A stretch of 64,000 bases of DNA from Ilex aquifolium (lineage: Eukaryota > Streptophyta > Magnoliopsida > Aquifoliales > Aquifoliaceae). Positions 10,464 to 23,010 of the stretch are shown here, piece after piece (within the stretch, counting starts at the first letter, position 1; each line of letters starts with the position of its first letter). Below the pieces are notes generated by a model. It ran no database searches, was not told the DNA's origin, and saw only the letters and a list, made by a program, of their open reading frames with translations. The position numbers were made by a program, and so were the translations under genes. The DNA lies in the NCBI GenBank assembly GCA_951799425.1, contig OX637394.1, positions 13,536,501 through 13,600,500 on the forward strand, read 5' to 3'.

Positions 10464-13054
10464 TTATTCGATATAAATTGATACAAAATTAATGGATTTA
10501 AATTTAATTTTAATGAATTTGAGTGATAAATAAGTTGACCCACCTAACTCGCATAATAAATAAGTCGCGTGTCCGAGTGGACTATATTAACCTGTTTATC
10601 ACTCGATTCCTCATTTAATAAATTAATATAACACTCGAGTACCCAGTTACTACCCGATTATTCATTCAATAAATGATTCAATTTGTTACAAAATTAAGAA
10701 TATTTTATAACTACTATTTTTTATTTTCTTTAATGAAGTTAGATCAGCTGACACATCTGCACATGTAATGGATTAGATTATTGAGTCATTAACTGTAAAT
10801 AAAGACCAAGCCACCATCCAAGAACAATAGGTCATAAAATAAAGTTAAAAGAAGAAACTTTTATTTTATATATGCTATAGTCAACCCCTTTCTAGAGTAA
10901 AGTTGAATCAAAAGAGATTTAACTAATAGTAAATTGGTTCAATAGCTGCATCGTTGGGGAACAGGTATAGTTCCGCCCACGCTCATAATCGTTACAACTG
11001 TGCACGTTTGACTCTCCATAAACTTTACAAGGATGTGTTTTTCACTGTCCATAAACTTTGCTTTTCGTTTGTGTAAATTGATGGGCTAATGTTTATGGCA
11101 CTTTTTTTTTTTTTTGGGGGGGGGGGATGGAGTAATATCCCTTTCAATATATATTTTTTAAAATTTTTTCCTCGAATTGAAGAAATAAATATTATAATGA
11201 ATCTAATTGCAGTTGATTAAAAAGTTGAAAAAAAATCGTTTGGGGTGTTCATTAAAAAGTTGAAAAAAAATAGAAAAGTCTATTTTGAGTAACTTTCTAA
11301 CTTTTTTGACTTGTTTTATCAAAATAAAAAAATAATTACATGTATATATAAATTATGCATAATAGTTCCCAAAATATGAATTTTAAATTTTTTTTGTCAC
11401 TAATAATATTTTATAAATATAATAAATTAGAAAGTTATGTGGGACCGCGACAAAACTTTAAAAAGCCAGAAAAAAAAAACTCATAAAGTCAATTTTCTTG
11501 AATTAACCCAAGTAAGTTTTTTTTGGGTTTAAAAAATTGTTGTATAAGCGGGTAAAAAATCTAAAATCCAAACAGACTTGACTTATTTTATTCTAAAATC
11601 CTTAAAAATTACTTATTTAAGCTAGCTCCAAACATGTCGAATAATATTGTGAGAATTGATAAGAAAACTCATGTAATACATGGACAAGTGGATTATTTCT
11701 ATATTGCCTTTTCTTATTCCTAGTGTCATGAATTGCTCTCCATTGCAAACCCACTACTATCTTTCAGATTTGTAGTGATCAATTGTGAAACTAATATATA
11801 ATAAAATATAAAATCTTTGCATATGTAATCCTATTTGAATTGGTGAATGATAAGAGGTACGATAAAGAAAAATAATAATTTTTAGCACTGTAGTTAGACC
11901 CTACACGACATTGTTCTTGATCATCATGAAAGTAAATGATACATTTAAAAGCAATTTTATTTGTTCAATCAAATTTAGAGACTAAATGATATAACATTAT
12001 CATATTCTCGGATATTTGAGATTATCTTTGTTTTGAAAAACCATGGGACAATAGCACACCTTATCCATTACCTATGGGCACCGACTCGAAAATTTTAATT
12101 CACATTGTATAGCTCCATGTGCTTCAAAGTGAATAGAGCAATAGCTTACTCAAGTGAATAATATATAATTGAAAGAAAAAAAGGAACATGCAGGAACTTA
12201 CCGAAAAATAAGGAACTTGTAAGAATCTCGAGATCGACAAGTGCAATGCATCTTTCAATTATGTTTCATACCAAACCACGACTCATTCAAAACTTGAAAT
12301 TATAAGAACGTGCAGGGGGTTAGCATTATGATAGTTAGAGTCACAATGAGATCTGAATGAGAATCTTTTGTTTTGTAATCGTATCAAATCAATAGACTCT
12401 TGAGTAAAGGAACCTATAAAGGTGCATATATTACTTTAGGCAATGTAGGAGGAAAAAATCTTTTACCTTTTGATGGTTGAAATTTGATGAAAAAAAAAAA
12501 AAAACGAAAAAGGATGGCACTGTTCCAACTACAAAATAAGTAAATCGATGGTTAAATTGGTAAGAGCTCTGAAAGTTTTGCAAGGAAAGAAGCACATACT
12601 TCTGATTCGAGCATTATCCGATCCTTTCTGTTAGGGTTTTAGTCGTTGATTATACTAGGTGCCACACCAATTTTTTAGCCAAATTACTCTTGATTGATGC
12701 TGTGATTTTATTAGTTGATTCAATTATACGCAATCATTTTATGACCGTTTAAGTAGCATTAATAAGTCAATGCGAGAGAAACTCTAATATCAAATACTCT
12801 ATTTCCACTTTTCACCAAAAAAAAACAAGAAAAAAAAAACGAAGTGAATATAGTATAATTCGAAGCAGTGCACGGCACCACAAAGCATATGAACCATTTT
12901 TTTTTTTTTTTGAATAACACATGAACCATTTGAGTCACTATGATATTTTATATTTTTTCTGTTCATTATAACACAAAAAAACTGATTTTTTGCATATTAT
13001 ACATTGACCAAAGTTAACATGCACAACTACTACTATCTAAGAATGGTGGTGGGA
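10464..13054. other. intergenic, no gene seen
   Basis: AT-rich sequence with poly(T)/(G) at 11102-11126 and several homopolymer runs. A tRNA-like stretch lies near 12545-12615 (see findings). Nothing else is supportable. Confidence 0.45.
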
Positions 13055-14557
13055 CTAGGCGGTCCTTTCTTGGATCACAACCGGAAGACCACCTTTCACG
13101 GTGGCGGTCAGCCCTGGCGCGAACCGCGGCGTATGACTAGGTGTCGCCAGCCGGATATCAAACCTCCGGATCAATGAAAGAGCAACACTTTTCATTTCAA
13201 CCAGTGCCATTTCTTTCCCCAAACAAACCCTTAACCCGGCCTGAAAAACTGGGTACTTAAAAGGACTCTCTTGCTTAAAAACCCCATTTTTCAACCACCT
13301 TTCTGGCTTGAAATCCAAGCAATCTGAACCCCAAATCTTCTCCATTCGACCCATTGCATAGGGATGGTATGTAACCCTTGTACCCTTCTGAATAAATGTC
13401 CCATCTGGTAAAACATCGTCTTCTTGAGCAAACTTTGAATCAAATTGTACAGGAGGGTATAGCCTCATACTCTCATGTAATGCAGCTTGTAAGTAATGCA
13501 TTTCTCTGATTTGTCCAAAGCTCGCCGGTTCTTGGGTTGTTCCGATGATCCGATCTGATTCAGAACGGATTAGGGATTCCACATGTGGGTGCCTCCCTAC
13601 GAGCCAAAAGAAGCTTGTCAGCGCCGAAGCGACGGTGTCACGGCCGGCTAGTAGGAAGCTAACGACGATGTCTCGGAGGTACCTGTCATCGTCAATGGTG
13701 GCCATGAATCTTGACAAAAGGTCTTTTTGATCGGAGAAACCCATTTTTCGCTTGTGCTTTATTGCTTCATCTGCAAGGATATCAACCAATTTAATGGCTT
13801 CTCTGAGCTTCTTCTCTGTACCCAAATTTAGAACCCTCTTGAGCTTCCAGATCAATGGCGAAGCTGTCATGGCTCTCTCTGCTGATAATCTTGACGCAAG
13901 ATCAAAGGCCATTGAAAATTCTGAAATGGGTAGTGATAATTTGAGGCAACCAGGGTCAAATCCAAATGAAAATTTACATATATTATCGAATGAGAATCGT
14001 CTAAAAACGTCTTGTAAATCCAAAAAACTCTCTTCTTTCCCAGAAACTGATGATAATATAGGAATGAGTCTGGATTGAATCTCCGTGTTTACTATCTCGA
14101 ACGCATGTGATTTAATGGAGAGACTACCAAGCTCTAGAATCGCCATTTTCCTCTGAAAATTCCACAAATCGCCGTCGACGTTGAAGATACCTCTACCCAG
14201 AAGATCACCCAAGATGACAGAGAATGGTTTTCCTTTTGGATAATTCTCGAACTTTGTTTTGAGAATGTACTCAACGTTTTCTGGATTTGAAGTGATTGTA
14301 TTTCCAAGAACACGAATGTGAATTGTTCCGGTGGGTGACTTCCGGAGAAGATGGGTGTACCAATCGCCGAGATTGTGAAACTCCGTTGACCAGGTTGAAT
14401 CGAGGTAGGTTCGGCATATGTCGCAGTTACAGCATGGTTTTAGTCTCAATATGAAGAGGAGGAGAGAGAAGAGGGAGAAAGAGATTGTGAAAGTGAAGAA
14501 CAAGAAACAAAAACTGGTTTCTAGACATTGCAACCACGAAGAAGCTTCAAACTCCAT
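13055..14557 (-). CDS. CYP94C1: cytochrome P450, CYP94C1-type (jasmonoyl-isoleucine oxidase)
   Basis: Single exon, 500 aa, the usual size for the family. Order: N-terminal membrane anchor (about residues 12-37); CNCDICRTYL motif typical of CYP94C; I-helix AGRDT at 304-308; ExxR at 362-365; PERW at 418-421; heme loop FQAGLRVCLG at 438-447 with Cys445 as the iron ligand; C-terminal RFAPGLTATVKGGLPV. Residue by residue it follows Arabidopsis CYP94C1 more closely than what I recall of CYP94A/B/D. Family knowledge: CYP94C1 sits in the ER membrane and oxidises JA-Ile and 12-OH-JA-Ile to 12-carboxy-JA-Ile, switching jasmonate signalling off. The first Met starts the anchor directly. Two CACGTG boxes upstream fit jasmonate induction by MYC2-type factors (inference). 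The gene looks intact, with all catalytic residues present. Confidence 0.95.
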   Translation of the reverse strand: MEFEASSWLQCLETSFCFLFFTFTISFSLFSLLLFILRLKPCCNCDICRTYLDSTWSTEFHNLGDWYTHLLRKSPTGTIHIRVLGNTITSNPENVEYILKTKFENYPKGKPFSVILGDLLGRGIFNVDGDLWNFQRKMAILELGSLSIKSHAFEIVNTEIQSRLIPILSSVSGKEESFLDLQDVFRRFSFDNICKFSFGFDPGCLKLSLPISEFSMAFDLASRLSAERAMTASPLIWKLKRVLNLGTEKKLREAIKLVDILADEAIKHKRKMGFSDQKDLLSRFMATIDDDRYLRDIVVSFLLAGRDTVASALTSFFWLVGRHPHVESLIRSESDRIIGTTQEPASFGQIREMHYLQAALHESMRLYPPVQFDSKFAQEDDVLPDGTFIQKGTRVTYHPYAMGRMEKIWGSDCLDFKPERWLKNGVFKQESPFKYPVFQAGLRVCLGKEMALVEMKSVALSLIRRFDIRLATPSHTPRFAPGLTATVKGGLPVVIQERTA

Positions 14558-14610
14558 GGAGAGAGAGAGAGAGGTAGGTTGATGAGATCAAAGGCGAATG
14601 GTGGGCTTTG

Positions 14611-14618
14611 ATTTTATA
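14611..14618 (-). promoter_or_regulatory. probable TATA box of the CYP94C1-type gene
   Basis: TATAAAAT on the minus strand, 54-61 nt upstream of the ATG at 14557. A GA/CT run typical of plant 5' leaders lies between. Confidence 0.55.
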
Positions 14619-14725
14619 TTGGAGTGTACTATAGTTTTTTTTGTTTTTTTTTTTTCGAATCTTTGGTAGAGTAATGAGGAGGGGATACACACAAACACGC
14701 AGTGAGTGGTGTTTTCTAACTTTGA

Positions 14726-14731
14726 CACGTG
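14726..14731 (-). promoter_or_regulatory. G-box CACGTG, about 170 nt upstream of the P450
   Basis: This palindromic CACGTG is the binding core of MYC2-type bHLH factors. Its position in the proximal promoter of a jasmonate-catabolic P450 makes regulation plausible; binding is not shown. Confidence 0.5.
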
Positions 14732-14851
14732 AAGAAGAGTCGACATGAGAGCGACGCATAAAGGGCCATGAAAAACGCGTGCTCTAAATAAGCAAAAGAC
14801 AATTTTAACTGCTCAAGTTCGTCATGACTAACTACCAACCATAATTCAACC

Positions 14852-14857
14852 CACGTG
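14852..14857 (-). promoter_or_regulatory. second G-box CACGTG, about 295 nt upstream of the P450
   Basis: This second CACGTG core lies 126 bp from the first. Paired G-boxes are common in jasmonate-responsive promoters; their use here is inferred. Confidence 0.45.
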
Positions 14858-15232
14858 CTATATATACAGCAGAAGCGACCCGATATATATTAAGGTCTAA
14901 TGCGATAAATATGAATAAGGTTTTTATTAAAAAAAATTATTATTAATTTAAATACACATTTTTACTCAAATTATTGTATTTTTAAATTTTATTATTATAT
15001 ATTACCAATTGGTACCATATTTTTTTGTTTGATACTAGTAAAAATTTATCAAAGATTTTTTTGAGGCACAATTAATTTTTTAATTTTTCTTATTTTTAAG
15101 TTTTTATATCTAGATGATAGTCAATAATATATAATCAAAATAAATATATATGATAAAAAATAATTTATAATAAAAAAAAATAAACTTGGATTTAAACAAA
15201 AGTGTTAAAAATATGAAACAATAAAATTTAAT

Positions 15233-16141
<909 letters not shown>

Positions 16142-16700
16142 AAATTTAATATATCAGTGCTACATTAAAAAATTAAAATTTGATATAATAGCAATTTATT
16201 TTTAAAGAAAATAAAGTAAAAAATTTATGTGTATCACATTATTATTGTATAAAACCCGAAGTAGTAACACCGTTTAGTAGACTACCTTGTTACGATTTTA
16301 CCTCAACGACTTAAAAATGTGTGTCCTAAATAAATAATAAAGAGACAAAAAATTCACGAAATTCAATGCTATATATATGTTTTTATTCTTTGGTCATGTT
16401 TTTGTTCTAGAATTATTCAATATATATATTGTATGTATCGTTCAAACGAAGACGGGGTTTGCCTCATTTGGTCATAGTCTTTGCAAAAAAGAAAAAAAAA
16501 ATCCGGTCATAGTCGGCAAAAATAAATGCTCTCAAATTAAGTAAGATCTTAATATGAATATTAAATTAGATTTGATCTTTAAAGTCTTGGTAGACAGTTT
16601 AAACTTAAGAAGAGAGAAAAAGTTGAGGGAAGAGAAACTCTTTGACTTTATGTGACCATGAATCACAAAAAACAAAATTCATACATAATTTATATCTATA

Positions 16701-17359
16701 TCTATACTAATAATATAAAAAAAATAATAAATAAATTGTTAAGCAAAACATTGTTTCTCTTTAAATAATAGAAGCTACTGGTATTTTGGTTCTTCTTTGT
16801 AACTTCTATAACTCACTCCACTTCTGTCTTTAGGTGTTACTTTCCTTCGTAAGTTATCATGTATCTTAAGAAGTAACGCTTGTAAATAATATTGAAGATG
16901 ATGAGCTCAAAGTACAAGAATTTTTGGTTGTTGGTGTGATTTTTTTTGTGAAAATACTATACGGAAATTTTATTTGTTAATTAAATTTTTATTCACTTCT
17001 ATTGAGTTTTAATCTATTTTTTGGTCTTCAATTATTAAAATTTTACTATAAAATTTTAACTTTTTCCATTTCAGAGGCAATTTGGAATGAAAAACTCTAT
17101 ATTCTTGATAGAAATTCTGGTAAGTGTTGCCCACAACCATGGTAGAAACAAAATATTTGAAATATAAATATCATAAACAATCAATAAGTATTCAAATTAA
17201 CGACCTAATGTGTTCCTTTTATATTCTACCTCTTTTATTTTCTAACTTTACACTTACAAAAACCACAAATATGGAGATAATTTGGGTACAAAGTAAAAAA
17301 TAAAAACTATAATTATAATTAGAAATAGTTCACGTACAACGTACATGAATACCAACTAG
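16701..17359 (+). mobile_element. Helitron H6 (659 bp), a second family
   Basis: The 5' end is TCTATACTAATAATATAAA (16701) after a host A. The 3' end is CTAG at 17356-17359 before a host T. A hairpin lies shortly upstream: TTCA-C-GTAC-AAC-GTAC-A-TGAA (about 17329-17348), stems of 4+4 bp around one mismatch. Termini differ from H1-H5 and resemble the other common plant Helitron type, whose 3' ends carry CACGTGC-like hairpins. No coding capacity is visible. Confidence 0.7.
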
Positions 17360-18050
17360 TTATTTGAAAGAATTGGGTGATCCACTAATTTTTTTAGAGA
17401 AAAATTCTAAAAAGTCATAATTTTTCATTTATAAAACCATTGAGTCATACTGAATTTCTATTAAAATAATAAAGTACTAGTTTTCAAATTTTACTCTAAA
17501 AAATATTCAAAACCCCATGAATAATATATTTTATTCCAATTCTATTTTTCTAATAAAACCCAAAATCACTCATTTACCTATAATTTCATTACCCATTCTA
17601 GTTTATGCCTGTATTTTAAAATCACGTTTTCTTTTTATTTTCGCAGACAATTAGTTCTTTCGGTTGTTGAGCCATAAATCTGTGTTCTCCATTGTGAATC
17701 AATTTTCATGAAATTGAGCCATGAAAATAATTTTTTCGTATATAAAAATAAGGTTGCATATATTTGGCCTAAAGCCGACTTTACAAAAATCAAAGCCATC
17801 CTAAGCGATAATTTTAAAACATAATCCTTTCATAACGCAGTACAAATATGTGAGAATAGTACATAAAACACATTGTTATTTTATTTAGAATAATTAAAGT
17901 AGATTTCTCCGAAATTTTCAAGCAAACAAAAGTAAAATTTTCTAAGTTTGTCTAAGAGGGCTGCTCTCTTGTCGGCTACTTTTTTAGGCGTTATCCCTTA
18001 AGTTTGCTCAACTTTAATCAGAAGTGCGGCATGACTGGCCCCTTATGCTT

Positions 18051-18052
<2 letters not shown>

Positions 18053-18102
<50 letters not shown>
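18053..18102. repeat. compound microsatellite (TG)n(AG)n
   Basis: About 15 TG units are followed by about 10 AG units. The same TG-to-AG join recurs at 27886-27932 and 62743-62784. Confidence 0.95.
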
Positions 18103-18475
18103 TAGCACACAAATATGAAGGAAACTTGCCAATCTTGATCAGATTAGCCGTTGAATCAAACATTTTAGTTACTTTATTATGTTGTCCCGTTAATACGTTG
18201 TTATCCAATGAGAAGGTTTTGGTGGAGAATTTACCAGTCTTTTCCCACAGAGAGAGAGAGATGGGTGAAAAGACGTTTTGCTTTGCGACTTGGAATGAAG
18301 AAGCATAATAACATGCTATTGATGGTTCTATTCAACAACATGATATTCACGTTTTAAAAATGGGACAATTCAACATATAGAGGTTGACAGGACTCAGGAG
18401 CGAATTTACGTGGTTTAGTTTATAGAGTGGGGTTATTTCCGCCAAAGAAATTTCCATTCTTATCTTATTAAATTA

Positions 18476-19755
18476 CTAGTTATTTCTCGTGCCTAAAGGT
18501 ACAGAGTAATAAAAAAAATTATCAATATATTTGTATTCATACCAAAAATCAAATCACAAACATAGAGAAGAGATAAAGAAATTTAAACACCGATTGTAGT
18601 GAGATTGGGCGGTGGTAGTGGTGGTGGGCGACAGTGGTGATGGTGGGAGACGGTAATGGATGTGGTGGGTAAGGCGATGACTGTGGTGGTGGTAGCAACC
18701 GTGGGTGGCAATGGTGATGGTGGTGGTGGACTTTGAGTGACGATAGTAGTAATGACAGCCATGGGTGACAATGGTGGTGGTGGTGGGTGTGGGTGTGGGT
18801 GGTGGTGGACGACGGTGATGGTGGTTGGCAGTGGTGATGGTGGGACGACAATGGTGGTGGTGGGTGGTGATGATGGTGGTGGTGGGCGACGATAGGTGCT
18901 TCTAGGCGATAGTGTGATGGGTGATGGCGAATGGCGGCAGTGGTAAGTGTGGTGGGGGTAGGTGACAGTGGGTGACTGCAGTGGTGGGCGATGACAGGTG
19001 GTGGTGGTAGGTATGGTGGGGTAGGTGACAGTGGCTAGTAGCGATGGTGGGCGACGATGGGTGGTGGTAGGTGTTGACGGTGGGCGACAGTGGTAGTGGG
19101 ATGATGATGGTAATTGTAATAAATATAAGAATAAGATGACGATGGTGGGTTGGCGATAGTGGTGGTAGTTATAATGGTCATGGGGGTGATAGGGGTGATG
19201 GTGGGACAGTAGCGGTAGTGGTAAAGTGCGACAACGGTGGTGATTAGGGATGGTGGTGGTGGGGCGGTGGAAGTGGTGGTGGGACGGTGGTCATAATGGT
19301 AGTGATGATGGTGGGGTGGTGGTGGGCGGTGGTGGTAGTGTTTATGGTGGTGGTATGGCAATGGAAGTGGTGATGGTGGTGGTAAAGTGGTGGCAGCGAC
19401 GGTGGTGGTAGGTACGGTAAGGTGGCGATAGTGATTGTGGCGGCGGCGGCAGCAGCGGTGGTGGTGGTGGCAGTGGTGATGAAACAGTGGGTGTGGTTAT
19501 GGTAGAGGTAGTGGTGGGGCGGTTTCAAACACTATTTTTTTTTAAAAGAACTCATGAAAAATAATTTCTAGAAGTACTTTTAAAAAATCACTTCAAACAC
19601 ACCTTTAGGGGCCTATTTTTACTATTAAATTTATGGTGTTAATATTAGTCATTAGATTAACTTTAAAGTAAAATTTAAAGCAATCTCAACCGCGAATAGT
19701 AACAGTCATTTTGTTTATCTTTTGAGATTTAAATTGTATTATACTTTATTATAGA
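18476..19755 (-). mobile_element. Helitron H2 (1280 bp) with long GGT/CCA minisatellite
   Basis: Read on the minus strand, it starts TCTATAATAAAGTATAAT at 19755 and ends ATAACTAG at 18476, with host A before and T after. Its 5' 250 bp follow H1 closely, including ATTCGCGGTTGAGATTGC, AGTACTTCTAGAAATTATTT and TTTGAAACCGCC. A degenerate form of the 3' hairpin (GTACC-TTTA-GGCAC) remains. Nearly 900 bp (about 18600-19515) is an imperfect CCA/CAY repeat. No Rep/helicase is present. Confidence 0.85.
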
Positions 19756-19835
19756 TAAATTATAAAACTATTAAGTTCACCTCATTACTCACCTCACTAA
19801 TAACTAAGTTCACTATATTTTGTACCCGTTACTAA

Positions 19836-20549
19836 GGGTGTTCAAATTTTCGATTGACCGCAATTTCTTATCCTACCCTACTGAATGGCTAGCCGCAAAA
19901 ATCGGGTAGAATACGAAAGAGTTTTTGGTCTTCTGATTAAATCAGGTAGGAATGCAGAATACTCATTAATTTTCGCATTCCTACCCTACCCTATCCACAA
20001 AAAATATATTTAACTTTTTTATATTTTTTTTAGTAATTATAAGAGTATTTGTATGGTATAATTTATATTATAACATTATTATTGTTGTGGATGTTTGAGT
20101 TGATAAAACATGGACTTGTTTTTTGTGTAGGTTACATGATTTGTGGTGAACTGATGATCAATTGGAACAGTTATGATTTTAATGTGTTTCATATAGTTTA
20201 AACTTAAAATAATTGTTATTGTATTTGTGTAACAATTATGATGAATTGATGTTCATGCTTTCTTATGTTTTATTGTAATTGTTATTGTAGTTGTTTTAGG
20301 TTTTAGTATTATTGATTTATTGTATTGTTAAATTGGTGCATGTTATTTAATTGAATTGTTAAAATGATCCAAAAATTAATAGCTACAAAAGTGTTTACCC
20401 GACTTCCTACCCGATTAATCGGGTAGAAAGTCGGATAGGAATACCACACCTGATAGGGTAGGGTAGGCCAAGAAAAAATTCTTCCGCAAAGTATCGGGTA
20501 GGAAGACAAAAGACTATATTTCATACCCGTAGGGTATGATGAACATCCC
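19836..20549. mobile_element. probable terminal-inverted-repeat element (GGGTGTTCA ends)
   Basis: GGGTGTTCA at 19836 is mirrored by TGAACATCCC ending 20549, with one mismatch. Sub-terminal words are also mirrored: TACCCTACTGAATGG on the left and ATAGGGTAGGGTAGG on the right. The class is unclear and no target duplication was found. Confidence 0.45.
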
Positions 20550-23010
20550 AGGCCGTCACATTAATAACTAAACTTATTTCAATCTTTATTTTTAGGGTTT
20601 CTTTATATATCTCATTTCATATAGTTTATACAAAATATAATCAATTGGATTATTTATTAAAATTAAATAAATAATTATGTATAGACTGTGTGATTCAAGA
20701 AGTGAGACTTGATGATCTTTTTCTTTTTCTTTTCTTTTTCAAGAAACTTAGCATCAAATGTGACCTCCAAGGTCAGCAAATTTTAGTTTTGTATGGAGAA
20801 GCTGAAGATGTTGGGGGTGGATACCAGTCCCACTTACATATTGTGCCATAAATTGACTGCTGCTTTTGCAGTGTCTTAATCAATATCTCTAGAGAGACAG
20901 AGGGAGAGAGATTAAAAACATGTTACATGTGTTTTGAACGAGAATATCCACAAAAAAAGTTGAATAGTCATGCATTAGGAACCATACAAAAAAGTTGATA
21001 TTGTTGAGTGAGAAAAAAAAATTATACTATTGAATTAAAATAGATAAAAATTAAATTTATTTTAACTATTATTATATTTTTATAAATTAAAATTTTAATT
21101 TTAATTTTTTAACTGTAATATTAAATAAATATAAAACTTGGCGACGCCAAGTTGTTTTTTGTCATAAAGTGCCAACTGCTATCTCTATGACTTGAATACT
21201 TACCAACACGTTTTGCACGTTCTAAACAAGGGAGATTGAATGGCTACCAAACTATTTGTGGACTTTAAAAATGTTCTAACTTCTAACGTTAGATGGACCT
21301 TTTTTTTTTTTTGCTTTGGCTTGCAGAGTTTTTTCCATAACACAGACAAAAAAATTTGGTGGTTGGGCCGGCTGATTAACCAACTGTTCAGGCCTAATTT
21401 GGATGGGTCAAGTCTAATTAGCCATGCGATGCATATAATTTATAATTCTTTTTTTTTTCTTTCAAATTTGATTCTTGACCTCTATCTCTCTCTCCTATTT
21501 TATTGGAAATTAGGAAGAGAATTATAACAATTAATTTTCAAAAAAATTGAATAAGTAGTGGATAGTTATTGAAGGGCTTTATGGTCAATTAATTGGGACA
21601 CTTTATAAGAGCAACTCCAAGGAGAGTGACATCAAATGTGGCATCTCCATAAGTGCCAAAATGTCACTCCAAATTCAAAAATTTGGACTCCAACGGAGGT
21701 GACATCAGGGGTTGCAAAATGGCATCAAGGGTCTTGGGGTGACAAATTTGGCAACTCTGGAGAGAGAAAGGGAGAGGTTGCAAATTCTACTGTTCAATCT
21801 CAACGGCTCTTTTAACGACTCTATTCAACAAAAAATTTCTATAAATATAGAGATTTTGAAAAGAAAACTTACCAAAGCTCCCTGCAAATCGTTGCCGTGA
21901 AAATCATTGTCGTGAAAATCGTAGAGGGAAAGGGAAAGGGGAAGGGTCTGATCGCAGAGGGAAGGGGAAGGAGAAGAGTCCAATCGCAGAGGGAAGGGGG
22001 AGTCTGATCGCAGGGGAGGCTGATCGCAGATGCCATCTCCTGTAATTTATAATTACATGTGTCATCCCTTCTCGTATTTTAATTTATAATTACATTTGAC
22101 ATCCCTACTCATTCTATAATTTAATTTATGACAGATTTAATTTAATTAAGGGTTAATTTATGGCAAATTTAATTTATAATTTTAAATTTTAAATTTGAAT
22201 TTGAAATTTGAAATTTTTACTATAAAAATATATCCGTTAAATAGCGATCGTTATGAAAACTATACCCATTAAAATATAAATGTTAAGTTTAATTATATTT
22301 TTTAATAAAAAATATTAAAATGACACCCCATTTTGGTAAGGGGTGGCAAAACACTATTCAAGATTGCAAATGAGTGATTTGACACCCCCAAAATGACAAC
22401 TCCCTTTGGAGTTGCTCTAAGAGAGTTTGTGAGTGGTTATTTGGACACTTGGTAGAATATCATTGGACATAATATTCTATATTTGTTTTAAAAAAATCAA
22501 AAATTCATAAAATTAAAGAAAGAGGGAGGGAAGACTTTTCAATCCCTCAACCTCAAATATTCTGATTGCTATAATATTATAGATGGCGCATGAACATTTT
22601 TCGTGCTAAATGTAACTAATATTTTTTGAAAAAATAATATGAAATTAACTCAGGTAGTAGTTGAATACCCAATGTGAGATACTCAATAAAAAAGGGATGA
22701 AGTGAGATCAAGAGCAAAACTCAAGGGTAGAGAGCATAATTTATCCTTTAACATACATATTTCAACACTTCATCATATTGATGATGATATAAATAGAAGA
22801 ACTATATCAATACAATGACTGAAATTACTTCAATCTTTTGGTTTTTGGAGGAGTACAACACATTAACTATGTACTCTCTAATGCATTACAATTAAATGAC
22901 AATTACTCTTCAAAAAACATAAACTAATCTTGAAAAAAAAAACATAAACTTTTGAAAAAAAAAAAACCCAATGGTGTGAAACAAAAGGTCGTGTGTCTTT
23001 ACGATCATCA
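20550..23010. other. intergenic, 3' side of the reductase gene
   Basis: Contains the MITE at 21608-22418 and otherwise AT-rich DNA. The last several hundred bases before 23011 should hold the 3' untranslated region of the fatty acyl-CoA reductase, but I could not place its poly(A) site. Confidence 0.45.
21608..22418. mobile_element. MITE with AGAGCAACTCCAA termini
   Basis: AGAGCAACTCCAA at 21608-21620 is mirrored by TTGGAGTTGCTCT ending at 22418, 811 bp apart. Internal words such as TGACATCAAATGTGGCATC are characteristic of this repeated element. No clear target duplication and no coding region. The ends resemble those near 4705-4730. Confidence 0.65.

Larger units (their letters stand above)
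16142..18475. other. intergenic AT-rich DNA around Helitron H6
   Basis: Apart from Helitron H6 (16701-17359) and the microsatellite at 18053-18102 I see no gene or structured element here. Confidence 0.45.

Noticed and set aside
13545-14078. Plus-strand frames of 61 and 108 codons
   Set aside because: Shadows of the intact P450 on the opposite strand.
16272-16300. Words resembling the 3' end of small-subunit rRNA in reverse (CTACCTTGTTACGA)
   Set aside because: The match is about 14-16 nt and nothing around it looks like rRNA or organelle DNA, so I treat it as chance.
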